A stretch of 64,000 bases of DNA, from assembly GCA_965220985.1 (NCBI GenBank), contig OZ244854.1:3348001-3412000 (forward strand), given 5' to 3'. Shown here piece after piece: positions 1 to 9,018 of the stretch. The stretch is from JAPPHA01 sp965220985. GTDB lineage: Bacteria; Pseudomonadota; Alphaproteobacteria; Rhodobacterales; Rhodobacteraceae. The translations under genes were made by a program, and so were the position numbers. The notes beneath the pieces are model-generated. The model was not told the origin of the DNA, made no database searches, and saw nothing but the letters and a program-made list of their open reading frames with translations. Each line of letters begins with the position of its first letter. The stretch's first letter is position 1.

Positions 1-240
1 CTCCACGCCCGTGGCCAGGTCGGAGTGGGCGAGCGTCTGACAGCTGTCTCGGTCATCGGATCGGAATTCGTCGGCAAGATCAAGGAAACGACCCGCGTGC
101 AAGACAAGCCGGCAGTGACGACGGAAATCTCGGGGCGCGCGTGGATCACCGGCACGCACCAGCATCTTCTTGACCCATCCGATCCATGGCCCGAGGGCTA
201 CCGTCTGAGTGACACGTGGGGCGTCGATATCACCAGGTAG
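1..240 (+). CDS. Proline racemase / hydroxyproline epimerase family protein, C-terminal fragment
   Basis: Partial gene: the frame is open from base 1 and ends at TAG 238-240, leaving about 79 C-terminal residues. The sequence WITGTHQHLLDP followed by DPWPEGYRLSDTW is the characteristic tail of the proline racemase superfamily (proline racemase, 4-hydroxyproline 2-epimerase, trans-3-hydroxyproline dehydratase). These are cytosolic enzymes of free proline or hydroxyproline catabolism. The catalytic Cys/Cys or Thr positions that separate the subfamilies lie outside the window, so the exact reaction cannot be given. Family assignment is firm; substrate is not. Confidence 0.8.
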   Translation, partial: LHARGQVGVGERLTAVSVIGSEFVGKIKETTRVQDKPAVTTEISGRAWITGTHQHLLDPSDPWPEGYRLSDTWGVDITR

Positions 241-545
241 CCCGATGGCTTGATGCAGGCGCGAACGTCTCTCGGCCGGAAGATTTGCGATGCAGGCAGT
301 TGTGCCTGGCCTGGAGCTTTCACCTCGCGTTGGCGTTGCCATCGCCAGGCATTGATCGTGATTCATGCCCAAAACCTCCGAAGTGACGTGCCAATAAATC
401 GAAATACAAGCAGATGTGAACGCCCGTCGACATTTAGAACTGGTACGTTGAGGGGTGTTTTCGCTATGTATAACGGCAAGGCTCACGCCTTGATGTTCGA
501 TTCGAACAGGACTCGCCAAGCAACCGCAGGAGGTTGACAACAAAT
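241..545. other. Intergenic region upstream of hflK
   Basis: About 305 bases without a supported gene. It must hold the hflKC promoter. A weak sigma70-like pair, TTGAGG at 448-453 and TATAAC at 469-474, is spaced by only 15 nt, so it is a candidate at best. A strong Shine-Dalgarno AGGAGG lies at 528-533, just before hflK. Confidence 0.4.
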
Positions 546-1682
546 ATGGCAGGCAACAATTCAGGTGGTCCCTGGGGTGGGGGATTCCCCGGCAACGACA
601 ATGACCGACGAGGGCAGCGCGGGGGCGACCAGCGCCCGGGACCGGGCGGAGACCCGAACATCCCTGACATGGACGAATTCGTTCGCAAAGGCCAAGAGCG
701 TCTGCGGAGCCTGATGGGAGGTCGCGGAGGCGGCATCGGGCGTGGCAGCGGCGGCAGCGGTAGCGGGCGCCCCGTCAATCGGGCGGTCGTGATCCTTGGG
801 ATTCTCGCCTTGATCGCTGGGTGGCTTTATCTCTCGCTCTATCGGGTTGACACGTCCGAACAGTCGGTCGAGCTGCTGTTCGGTGAATACTATCAGACGG
901 GAACGGAGGGGCTGAACTTCGCGCCTTGGCCGATCTTCAGAAAAGAGGTCGTTCCGGTCACGCGGGAAAACACCGAAGACATTGGCATTGGCACTGGCAC
1001 GCGATCTGATGAAGGGCTGATGCTGACTGGCGACGAGAACATCGTCGACATCGACTTCCAGGTTGTCTGGAACATCCGGGATCTTCCGAGTTTCCTCTTC
1101 AACCTCGCGGCCCCCGATGACACGATCAGGGCCGTTTCCGAGTCGGCCATGCGCGAAATCGTTGCGCGGTCCAATCTTGCCCCGATCCTCAACCGTGACC
1201 GGGAACTCATTTCCCAGGAACTCCAGGATCTGATCCAGGACACGCTCGACAGTTACGAGGCGGGGGTCAATATCGTTCGCGTCAACTTCGATAAGGCCGA
1301 CCCGCCGCGTGAAGTCATCGACGCATTCCGCGAAGTCCAGGCTGCCGAGCAAACGCGTGACACGCTCGAAAAACAGGCGGATGCGTATGCCAACCAGGTC
1401 GTTGCCGAAGCGCGCGGCGAAGCGGCACGACTGCAGCAGGAGGCCGAAGGTTATCGGGCGCAGGTCGTCAACGTCGCCGAAGGCGAGGCGTCGCGATTCC
1501 TTGCTGTTCTTCAGGAGTACTCCAAGGCCGAGGAGGTCACTCGAAAGCGTCTCTATCTCGAAACCATCGAAAAGGTCCTCGCCGACGTCGACAAGATCAT
1601 CATCGATGAAGGTGCCGAGAGCAGCCAGGGCGTCGTGCCCTATTTGCCCCTGAATGAACTTAGACGGTCGTCGAACCCCTGA
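546..1682 (+). CDS. hflK: FtsH protease activity modulator HflK
   Basis: HflK is a stomatin/SPFH-family membrane protein that forms the HflKC cage around the FtsH AAA protease and limits its access to membrane substrates. The predicted protein is about 378 residues. It has a Gly/Arg/Asp-rich N-terminal tail (residues 1-75), one membrane segment at about 80-99, an SPFH/band-7 domain, and a charged C-terminal helical region rich in Ala, Glu and Gln (about 275-350). ATG 546 is preferred over an in-frame TTG at 534 because AGGAGG (528-533) touches the TTG but lies 12 nt before the ATG. hflC follows after 34 nt, and DUF2065 and degP come next, the usual alphaproteobacterial order. Confidence 0.95.
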   Translation: MAGNNSGGPWGGGFPGNDNDRRGQRGGDQRPGPGGDPNIPDMDEFVRKGQERLRSLMGGRGGGIGRGSGGSGSGRPVNRAVVILGILALIAGWLYLSLYRVDTSEQSVELLFGEYYQTGTEGLNFAPWPIFRKEVVPVTRENTEDIGIGTGTRSDEGLMLTGDENIVDIDFQVVWNIRDLPSFLFNLAAPDDTIRAVSESAMREIVARSNLAPILNRDRELISQELQDLIQDTLDSYEAGVNIVRVNFDKADPPREVIDAFREVQAAEQTRDTLEKQADAYANQVVAEARGEAARLQQEAEGYRAQVVNVAEGEASRFLAVLQEYSKAEEVTRKRLYLETIEKVLADVDKIIIDEGAESSQGVVPYLPLNELRRSSNP

Positions 1683-1716
1683 TCGGGGCAGTCGACCAAA
1701 CGATGGGTAGTAGAAA

Positions 1717-2586
1717 ATGACCAGAGCCACATTCATCATCCCTGTTCTCGTGTTCATCGGCTTTGTGCTGTTGTCGGCGATATTCATTGTCGACGAACGT
1801 GAGAAAGCGCTCGTCCTGCAGTTTGGTGAGGTCAAATCGGTCAAGGAAGACCCTGGACTGTCCTTCAGAATTCCGATCATCCAGGAAGTTGTCCGCTACG
1901 ATGATCGCATTCTCCCTCTCGACATCCAACCGGTGGAAATGACCCCGCTCGATGATCGTCGCCTTGTTGTTGATGCTTTTGCGCGGTGGAGAATAAACGA
2001 CCCCGTGCAGTTTCGCAGAGCCGTCGGCACGGGAGGGGCTGTTGGAGCCATCCCGCGCCTCGATCGCATCATGAAGGCACAAATGCGGCAAGTTCTTGGC
2101 GGTGTCACATCTGGTGCCGTCTTGTCCGCGGACCGCGTTGCGCTCATGAACCAGATCAGGGACGGGGCGAGGGAAGAAGCCGAAGCGTTGGGCGTCGAAA
2201 TCATCGACGTCAGGATCAAGCGGGCTGACCTGCCGGAACAGAACCTCGCGGCGACCTTCGAACGCATGCGCGCAGAGAGGCAACGCGAGGCGGCCGACGA
2301 AATCGCCCGTGGCAAGGAAGCCGCCCAGAAGGTCAGGGCACAGGCCGATCGGACGGTCGTCGAGTTGACGTCAGAAGCGCAAAGACAGGCAGAGATCATT
2401 CGCGGGGAGGCTGATGCCCGTCGCAACGCGATCTTTGCCGAGGCATTTGGGCGTGACCCGGAGTTCTTCGCGTTTTATCGATCGCTGAACGCGTATGAAA
2501 ATTCGATTCGTGGAGAGAATTCGACCTTGGTGATTGCGCCAGACAGCGAGTTCTTCGAGTATCTGAAGTCGGATACCCTCGACTGA
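1717..2586 (+). CDS. hflC: Protease modulator HflC
   Basis: HflC is the partner of HflK in the periplasm-facing HflKC complex that regulates FtsH. The protein is 289 residues with a single N-terminal membrane segment (about 4-24) directly followed by the motif DEREKALVLQFGE, typical of HflC, then the SPFH domain and an Ala/Arg/Glu-rich helical stretch (about 185-235). Length and layout match the family. The gene lies 34 nt after hflK and 6 nt before the DUF2065 gene, consistent with one transcript. Confidence 0.96.
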   Translation: MTRATFIIPVLVFIGFVLLSAIFIVDEREKALVLQFGEVKSVKEDPGLSFRIPIIQEVVRYDDRILPLDIQPVEMTPLDDRRLVVDAFARWRINDPVQFRRAVGTGGAVGAIPRLDRIMKAQMRQVLGGVTSGAVLSADRVALMNQIRDGAREEAEALGVEIIDVRIKRADLPEQNLAATFERMRAERQREAADEIARGKEAAQKVRAQADRTVVELTSEAQRQAEIIRGEADARRNAIFAEAFGRDPEFFAFYRSLNAYENSIRGENSTLVIAPDSEFFEYLKSDTLD

Positions 2587-2592
2587 CAGCAA

Positions 2593-2784
2593 ATGCGCGA
2601 CTTCCTGCTGGGCATCGGATTTGTCGCCGTCTTCGAGGGACTGGCGATGGTGTTCTTGCCGCAGCGTCTTGAAGAACTCGTCAAGGTCATTGTCGGAATG
2701 AACCGAGACCTGCGCCAAATGATCGGGCTTCTGGTCATCACCGTCGGCATCGGGCTGGTCTGGTACGCGCGAAACCAGGTCTGA
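2593..2784 (+). CDS. DUF2065 family small membrane protein
   Basis: A 63-residue protein with two predicted membrane segments (about 3-21 and 42-58) separated by a short loop containing LPQRLEELVKVI. This matches the small DUF2065 (YjeT-like) family, which commonly sits between hflC and degP or purA in Proteobacteria. It starts 6 nt after the hflC stop, so it is almost certainly co-transcribed. Its function is unknown; the position suggests a role linked to HflKC/FtsH or envelope quality control, which is inference only. Confidence 0.85.
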   Translation: MRDFLLGIGFVAVFEGLAMVFLPQRLEELVKVIVGMNRDLRQMIGLLVITVGIGLVWYARNQV

Positions 2785-3162
2785 AAGCGGCTCCTGGCGT
2801 CCTCGGGAAGGGTCTGACCGGTTAACACTCGCTGCGCGCTTTGGTTTTTCGCCAAGTCGAGAACCGGTGCGTTCCGCGATGCCCGTTTCCTGACCAGTTC
2901 GTGGCATTGCAAGAGGCTGCGCCAAGATGAACAGGCTCTGACGCCGCTTGCAAGGTCGCTCAGCGGGTGCATCAGCCAAGGCAGTTTGTCGTCGCAAAAC
3001 ACGCAACCTCAACAGTTTTCGGTCGAAGCAGACCTCGACGGCGCGGGCAAGGCAAAGCCTCTCCATGTTTCACGTTGAATTGACGCACTGCGATTTTCAC
3101 TTCAAACACGCAGGGGCTATTTCCAACTGATCGAGTGACAATCGTCAATCATGGAGGCAGTT
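2785..3162. other. Intergenic region between the DUF2065 gene and degP
   Basis: About 380 bases with no recognisable gene on either strand. The length suggests degP has its own promoter, but I could not identify convincing -35/-10 or RpoH-type elements. The Shine-Dalgarno GGAGG for degP is at 3153-3157. Confidence 0.5.
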
Positions 3163-4671
3163 ATGACGACAGAGACTCTTGGAGCGGTGATCAGGTCAGT
3201 GTCTGCGATCTGGTCCCAGCCAGGTCGAAATTTTGGCGCGGCGGCGGCGACTGCTGCGCTGGTGCTGTTTCAGATACCCTCGGCCCAAGCCACGGTCGTT
3301 CCCGGCAGCTTCGCCGACTTGATCGAGACTCTCAACCCGGCCGTTGTCAATGTGACGGTTTCCCAGACTGACGGGTTCGTCGATACGGATCCCCGCTACC
3401 AGATGCCAAATCCGTTCAGAGGAACCCCGTTCGAGGATCTCTTTCGCGATTTCCGAGATCAACAGACTCCACCGGACCAGGGGATGCGCAGGCGAGCGGC
3501 ATTCGGTTCCGGTTTCATCATTTCAGAAGACGGCCACATCGTGACCAACAACCACGTGATCGAGAATGCATCGAGCATTGAGGTCGGATTCCTTGATGGG
3601 TCGACGGCACGGGCGAGAATCGTCGGGGCCGACCCGAAGACTGATATCGCGGTCCTCAAGGTCAATGTCGACGAACCTTTGCCGTTCCTGGAATTTGGCG
3701 ACAGCGACACTGCGCGGGTTGGCGACTGGGTGCTGGCTATCGGAAACCCGCTTGGCCAGAGTTTTTCGGCTTCCGCAGGGATCATCTCTGCGCGAGGGCG
3801 AGCTCTTGCAGGCGCATATGACGATTACATCCAGACAGATGCGGCGATCAATCGCGGCAACTCGGGTGGTCCGCTGTTCAATCTCGACGGAGAAGTCATT
3901 GGGGTCAACACCATCATCATTTCACCCACGGGCGGTTCGATCGGGCTCGGTTTTGCAATGTCGTCGAATGTCGTCGGTCCCGTGGTCAACCAACTGCTCG
4001 ATCACGGAGAGACACGCAGAGGGTGGCTGGGTGTATCGATTCAGGATCTCGATGAGGAAATTGTTGAAGCGATCGGTCTTTCATCGGATGACGGCGCACT
4101 CGTGACCGGTGTCATGGACGATGGCCCGGCACGGGAAGCAGGCATCATGCAAGGCGATGTCATCGTGTCGATCGACGGCACCCCGATTGCTGACGTTCGC
4201 TCGCTCGTTCAATTGGTCGGCCGTTCCGAAGTCGGCAAGGGAGTACCCATCACGGTTTTCCGAGACGGCGAGGAAATGACAATAACGGTTGTTTTGGGGC
4301 GACGCGAGGACGCCGAGCGCGACCGCATTCTGCCTGCCGCGTTTTCTCCAGACGAGCCAGAAACCAACAACTTCCTCGGAATGGAACTCTCGGAACTGAG
4401 CGATGAACTTCGCGAGAATTACGGCATCGCCGAGTCGGCAGAAGGCGTCGTGGTGACGAACGTCGATACCGAGAGCGAGGCCTTTGAAAAGGGTCTCCAG
4501 GAAGGTGACATCATCGCGGAAGTCGGGAACGAGGACGTGCAGACGCCGGCAGACATCGAGAACGTGCTCCGCGACAAGCGTGACGCCGGTCAGATGTCGG
4601 TTCTTCTGTTGGTCGAACGGGCCGACGGGGGTGCAAGGTTCATCGGCCTTTCGATCGAAGACAATCAATAG
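3163..4671 (+). CDS. degP: Do/DegP family periplasmic serine endoprotease
   Basis: Periplasmic HtrA-type protease/chaperone that degrades misfolded envelope proteins. The protein is about 502 residues. An N-terminal hydrophobic export signal (about 20-45) ends near the AQA motif. The trypsin-like domain carries the triad His131 (in VTNNHVI), Asp161 (in DPKTDIAVL) and Ser234 (in NRGNSGGPL). Two PDZ domains follow, at about 290-365 and 400-490. ATG 3163 is chosen over ATG 3151 because GGAGG at 3153-3157 overlaps the upstream candidate and sits 5 nt before 3163. It lies downstream of hflKC, as in many Alphaproteobacteria. All catalytic residues are intact. Confidence 0.95.
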   Translation: MTTETLGAVIRSVSAIWSQPGRNFGAAAATAALVLFQIPSAQATVVPGSFADLIETLNPAVVNVTVSQTDGFVDTDPRYQMPNPFRGTPFEDLFRDFRDQQTPPDQGMRRRAAFGSGFIISEDGHIVTNNHVIENASSIEVGFLDGSTARARIVGADPKTDIAVLKVNVDEPLPFLEFGDSDTARVGDWVLAIGNPLGQSFSASAGIISARGRALAGAYDDYIQTDAAINRGNSGGPLFNLDGEVIGVNTIIISPTGGSIGLGFAMSSNVVGPVVNQLLDHGETRRGWLGVSIQDLDEEIVEAIGLSSDDGALVTGVMDDGPAREAGIMQGDVIVSIDGTPIADVRSLVQLVGRSEVGKGVPITVFRDGEEMTITVVLGRREDAERDRILPAAFSPDEPETNNFLGMELSELSDELRENYGIAESAEGVVVTNVDTESEAFEKGLQEGDIIAEVGNEDVQTPADIENVLRDKRDAGQMSVLLLVERADGGARFIGLSIEDNQ

Positions 4672-4791
4672 GAAGGTCCAGCAGATTGGTGGCTTCGGAC
4701 GACGCAGACTGCGGAGATCACTGAGCCACGGTCTCTTCGGCAGCGCCACTTGTTGTGATGGGAATCCAAGGGTTGCCTTCGACGCAATAGA

Positions 4792-4824
4792 CGGCTCGAC
4801 AACGGTCATGACCGTGTCGGGCCG
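4792..4824. terminator. Long inverted repeat between convergent genes (candidate bidirectional terminator)
   Basis: The two arms (4792-4808 and 4809-4824) are complementary over 16 pairs with one bulged A and one G-T wobble; the centre CGGTCATGACCG is a perfect palindrome. It sits between the stops of degP (+) and the saccharopine-dehydrogenase-like gene (-), where a shared terminator is expected. No T-run follows on either strand, so it may act with Rho or be a protein-binding palindrome. Confidence 0.5.
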
Positions 4825-4868
4825 CTGGCGTTTGCCGACAGCTTCCTGCCTGGGAGCCAAGAATCTGA

Positions 4869-5969
4869 CTATCCGCGTTCCAGCACCGTCGTGATGTTCA
4901 ATCCTTCGAGTTCCGCAAGATATTCGGCGAGCGAAATCAGACCGAGGCAGGGGTAAGCGCCTGAAGGAGGAGGATTGCCAGCGGCAATTCGAGCCGCAAT
5001 CACGATCGCGGGAACTGTTGGGATATGGGGTCCGTCGCCATCAAGCGCGATGATGAACCAACGACGCTCGATCCTTTCCTCGGCATTGTCGGCACTGGTC
5101 CCGGAAAGGATGATGTGCATGCCGCCGTCGGGACTTCCCAAGCGATTGAACCAGTTGCTTGCATTCAGAAGCGGTCGCGCCAGTCGCCGAAGAGGTATCG
5201 GCAGTCCGGCTCGGACGCCCCAACCTGTAGCCCAGAGACCAAGGTGAAGCGCGCCAAGTTCCATTCCAGCCGAAAAATGGATGGACCCGATTCCGTACCG
5301 TTCAGGCAGCAAGTCCAGGTCCGGAACCTCGCAATTGGCCATCCACCTGTGCCCAAGCACGGGGTATCGTTGCCGATAGAGATTCTGCCAGCCATACATG
5401 CGTCGGCGAGGTCCACGAAATGGGGAAATCGGCTTCCCGACGTAACTCAGGACACCCTCGGTCGTCGCGAGTCCCCTTTCGGCTCCCTGTCCGGGCGATA
5501 TGCCGAACCTCATGGTCTTGATGGATGAGAATTCCCCGCTCAATTCCGCAAGGACAGCATCGGAGAGCGCGGGGACAGTACTGGCACCGCTGACGACTGC
5601 AACGCCTGCCGACTTCGCCTTGCTTGCGAGTTCCGAGATCCCGCAAACGTAATCTCTTCCATCGGCAAGATCGACATAGTGAACCCGATCGGCAATCGCG
5701 ATGCGTGGCACCTCGAATCCCTGCTGTTGAAATGGCCCGACAGTGTTCACGATCACGTCCGGCCGATGCGACTTCAGGACATTTTCCAGGTCTCGTGGAA
5801 CCTCGAGACCCAGTGCAGTTGCACCGGCACCAATGTCGCTTGCGAGCGCGGCAGCCTTGCTGGCATCACGGCCCGCGATCAGGACATTGACACCCTTTCG
5901 GGCCAGGACGCGTGAAATCCTTTTCCCGAAGTTTCCATAGCCGCCGAGTATCAAGACCCTGTTGTTCAA
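4869..5969 (-). CDS. Saccharopine dehydrogenase-like NAD(P)-binding protein
   Basis: A 366-residue protein beginning with a Rossmann fold: GGYGNFG at residues 9-15, and AGRD further on, which would bind the cofactor ribose. This matches the saccharopine dehydrogenase NADP-binding family (also called trans-acting enoyl reductase-like). The start is TTG at 5969, supported by AGGAG 7 nt upstream; no ATG fits the Rossmann strand. It is divergent from a DUF2269 gene, a pairing I believe recurs in other bacteria. The substrate is unknown. True lysine-pathway saccharopine dehydrogenase is unlikely given the solitary context. Confidence 0.75.
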   Translation of the reverse strand: MNNRVLILGGYGNFGKRISRVLARKGVNVLIAGRDASKAAALASDIGAGATALGLEVPRDLENVLKSHRPDVIVNTVGPFQQQGFEVPRIAIADRVHYVDLADGRDYVCGISELASKAKSAGVAVVSGASTVPALSDAVLAELSGEFSSIKTMRFGISPGQGAERGLATTEGVLSYVGKPISPFRGPRRRMYGWQNLYRQRYPVLGHRWMANCEVPDLDLLPERYGIGSIHFSAGMELGALHLGLWATGWGVRAGLPIPLRRLARPLLNASNWFNRLGSPDGGMHIILSGTSADNAEERIERRWFIIALDGDGPHIPTVPAIVIAARIAAGNPPPSGAYPCLGLISLAEYLAELEGLNITTVLERG

Positions 5970-6288
5970 CTTCGATCTCCTGCGGCTTGCATTGGCCCGA
6001 TCAACTCCTGTTCAACCATCTGTCCGGATGGCCGGATTTCGCTCCAGTCGCTACGGTGGATTCATCTGATGCACCCTTCCCCGGGGAAGGACAACACTGG
6101 GAGGCAATTGCCTCGGTCGGCGAATTCTCCGTTTTGAATGCCATGCTGCACTGGACTTCTTCTGACGGAACGATGCTTGCCATGCATCGACCTTGACGTA
6201 TAGCACAACGCGTCATGAGCTGTTGTCATCCGATGCCGTTTCCGTCGATGATGCCATTGCTTACGCCTGACAAAAGGACCTTTGGTCC
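5970..6288. other. Divergent intergenic region
   Basis: About 320 bases between divergently transcribed genes, so promoters for both must lie here, but none could be defined. An AAAGGA Shine-Dalgarno-like sequence is near 6273-6278, upstream of the DUF2269 start. Short open frames here have no recognisable product. Confidence 0.4.
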
Positions 6289-6756
6289 ATGGACTATTAC
6301 CTGACCCTGAAATGGATCCACATCCTGAGTTCGACGGTTCTGTTCGGCACAGGGGTTGGTCTGGCGTTTTTCTTCTTTGTGGCTCACCGAATCCGCCGAT
6401 TGTCAGCCATCCGCTTCGCCACGCGAACAGTTGTCCTTGGCGACTTCCTGTTCACCGCGCCGTCTGGTGTCGTGCAGTTGGCATCCGGTTTTGCTCTCGT
6501 GTTCGATCTTGGCCTCGATCTTACGAAACCGTGGCTCCTGCTCTCACTCATTCTGTTCGTCTTCGCAGGGGCATGCTGGCTCCCGGTTGTCTGGATCCAG
6601 ATCAAGATGCGCGATCTTGCGAACAATGCGGCTCGATTGGAAGATCTGCCTCCGAACTATTGGTTCTATCACAAAGTCTGGGTCACTCTGGGGACGCTTG
6701 CATTCCCCGCGCTGGTGATTGTCTTTTGGCTGATGGTGACAAGACCGGATTTCTGA
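6289..6756 (+). CDS. DUF2269 family integral membrane protein
   Basis: A 155-residue protein with four predicted membrane segments (about 7-30, 47-68, 80-100 and 132-150). The N-terminal KWIHILSSTVLFGTG motif and the internal VWIQIKM and Tyr/Trp-rich loop match the DUF2269 family of predicted integral membrane proteins. Function is unknown. It is divergent from a saccharopine-dehydrogenase-like gene; a functional link is possible but unproven. Confidence 0.75.
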   Translation: MDYYLTLKWIHILSSTVLFGTGVGLAFFFFVAHRIRRLSAIRFATRTVVLGDFLFTAPSGVVQLASGFALVFDLGLDLTKPWLLLSLILFVFAGACWLPVVWIQIKMRDLANNAARLEDLPPNYWFYHKVWVTLGTLAFPALVIVFWLMVTRPDF

Positions 6757-6948
6757 TCTCCGATCCGATCCGCCGTGCCCGACCACGGCAAGGGCATCTG
6801 ACTTGATGTCGTGATGGCCTGTCTGTAGGTGAAATCGGCGATGTTGACCGACGGTCATGGAGTCTTGTCAGTGCCGCAGGGCCGGCAGTGACGCTTCTGT
6901 GTTGTCGACATTGCCACGCGATCCTTGACCCGATGCAAGCGAGAGAAC

Positions 6949-8658
6949 ATGGCAGAGAAAGGTACGGCACGTTCGAACGCGATATCCGGAGCCGAGGCGT
7001 TGGTCCGCATGCTCGAGGCTCACGGCGTACGCCATGTCTTCGGGCTGTGCGGCGACACGACTCTGCCGTTTTACGATGCGCTCTATCGACTCGAGCACGG
7101 GGTCGAGCACATCCTGACCCGCGATGAGCGGCATGCTGCATACATGGCCGACGGCTACGCGAGAGTGACCGGGAGAGTCGGCGTCTGCGAGGGTCCGTCG
7201 GGGGGAGGGGCGACATACATACTTCCAGGACTGGTCGAGGCCAATGAAAGTTCGATACCGATCCTTGCCATCACCTCCGATGTCGGAACGCGGTCGAAAG
7301 GACACTATCCTCTGACCGAAGTCGATCAGGAGCGGTTGATGCGTCCGCTGACCAAGTTCAGTGCGGTCATCCAGCATGCTGATACCATCCCTGACCTTGT
7401 GCGAACCGCATTCCGAAAGATGACAACCGGACGACCGGGAGCCGCCCATCTTGGAATTCCAATCGACGTTCAACGAAGCACGATCGGATCAACCGATTTC
7501 TGGGCAGATCCTGCCCATGCGAGATTCCCGGCTCATCCTTCTGGTCCAGATCCAGACGCAGTCAGCGAGGCGATCGACGCGATCGTGGCCGCGTCTCGCC
7601 CAGTGGTGATATGCGGAGGCGGCGTCGTTTTGTCAGGTGGCGAAGCGGCACTCGGAGAATTTGTCGACTTGCTCGACATCGCGGTCGCAACAACGATTTC
7701 GGGGCAGGGCTCGCTTCCCGAGACTCACCCGAACTGCATCGGTGTCGTTGGCTCCAACGGCGGCGTCGCGGCAACGCGTGATCTCGTCAAATCGTCTGAC
7801 CTCGTGGTATTTCTCGGGTGCCGTGCCGGTTCGGTCACGACGGAAAACTGGCGCTACCCAGCCAAAGGGACGCCCATCATCCATATGGACTGCGATCCCG
7901 AGGTCATCGGGGCAACCTACAAGACCGACGTGGCCGTAATCTCGGACGCACGTCTCGCACTCGAAGCCCTGAATCGAGAAATCGTCGCGCGAAAACTCAC
8001 GCCGTGCTGCGGTGGATCTGGAATTGTTCAACCGCTCAAAGCCGCCAAATGGAGCGAGTTCCGACAAAAATCACGAAGTTCCCAATGGCCAATCCGCCCG
8101 GAGCGCACAATCGCTGCGCTCCGATCGGCGCTGGACGATGATGCGATTGTGGTTGGTGATCCTGGGACCCCATGCCCATACATTTCCGCTTTCTACGAAT
8201 TGCGGACGTCCGGACGGAAGCTGTTCTCGAATCGCGCGCACGGAGCGCTCGGTTATGCGTTGCCGGCCTCGATGGGGGCCAGCGTCGGCGCGCCGGGCAA
8301 AAAGGTGGTGGCGTTGATGGGTGACGGGAGTTTCGGCTTCGCTTGCGGCGAGCTGGAAACCGTTGTTCGCCTAAACATGCCAATCACGTTCATTGTCTTT
8401 TCGAATTCGGCCTACGGCTGGATCAAGGCAGGACAGACACACAACTTTGGCGGGCGGCACTTCTCGGTCGACTTCGACCGAACCGACCATCGGCTCGTTG
8501 CCGAGGGATTTGGTCTCAAGGCGTGGCGAGTCGAGGATCCGGAGTCTCTTGAAGCGGTCCTGAAGGCCGCCATTGATCATCCCGGACCGACGCTTGTGGA
8601 CGTGATCAGCCAACCGCTTGACGAGGCCGCGGCACCGGTCAGCGAGTGGATCGCCTGA
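6949..8658 (+). CDS. Thiamine diphosphate-dependent enzyme, acetolactate synthase-like
   Basis: A 569-residue protein with the three-domain layout of ThDP enzymes of the acetolactate synthase/benzoylformate decarboxylase family. The N-terminal PYR domain has the cofactor-activating Glu in RDERHAAYMADGYAR; a central Rossmann-like domain follows (about 195-340). The C-terminal PP domain carries the ThDP/Mg motif GDGSFGFACGELE and ends about 30 residues later in FSNSAYGW. ATG 6949 is preferred to an upstream TTG at 6925. No IlvH-type regulatory subunit is adjacent, so it is probably not the biosynthetic acetolactate synthase. It is followed, after 360 nt, by nucleotide-sugar-type genes. Class is secure; the reaction is not. 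Confidence 0.8.
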   Translation: MAEKGTARSNAISGAEALVRMLEAHGVRHVFGLCGDTTLPFYDALYRLEHGVEHILTRDERHAAYMADGYARVTGRVGVCEGPSGGGATYILPGLVEANESSIPILAITSDVGTRSKGHYPLTEVDQERLMRPLTKFSAVIQHADTIPDLVRTAFRKMTTGRPGAAHLGIPIDVQRSTIGSTDFWADPAHARFPAHPSGPDPDAVSEAIDAIVAASRPVVICGGGVVLSGGEAALGEFVDLLDIAVATTISGQGSLPETHPNCIGVVGSNGGVAATRDLVKSSDLVVFLGCRAGSVTTENWRYPAKGTPIIHMDCDPEVIGATYKTDVAVISDARLALEALNREIVARKLTPCCGGSGIVQPLKAAKWSEFRQKSRSSQWPIRPERTIAALRSALDDDAIVVGDPGTPCPYISAFYELRTSGRKLFSNRAHGALGYALPASMGASVGAPGKKVVALMGDGSFGFACGELETVVRLNMPITFIVFSNSAYGWIKAGQTHNFGGRHFSVDFDRTDHRLVAEGFGLKAWRVEDPESLEAVLKAAIDHPGPTLVDVISQPLDEAAAPVSEWIA

Positions 8659-9018
8659 ATCCTCGGATCGCTGGTCAACTCGCTCATTGCTTCGGTGTTT
8701 TGGTTCCGTTTTGCAGCGCTTTGCGGGCTTGTCTTCGACTCTCATCCTCCGCAAGATCGACAGTTTGCCGAGTCCGGTCAGTATCATCTCTGCATGGAGG
8801 GGCCTCGCTGGACTCGACGTTCAAGCTCCACGCGCAAGGGCCGGTCGGTCTGACGGGAAAGACCTTGCGTTCACTCACCGAGTGGGACAATTGGACATCG
8901 CCACAACCGATCGATGGACGAACTTGATGTCATTCACGCGCTGCGCCTCAGCAATCAATCGCTCGGTGTCGATCGTTGTTTCATCGACTCCCCATTTGCC
9001 AGTTCCTCGTGAGAATCG
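8659..9018. other. Intergenic region before the oxidoreductase-cytidylyltransferase-SDR operon
   Basis: About 360 bases with no supported gene. Short open frames have no family resemblance. It presumably holds the promoter of the operon starting at 9019, but no clear element was found. Confidence 0.4.

Noticed and set aside
250..537. 95-codon plus-strand frame upstream of hflK
   Set aside because: No ribosome site or family resemblance, and it overlaps the probable hflK promoter region.
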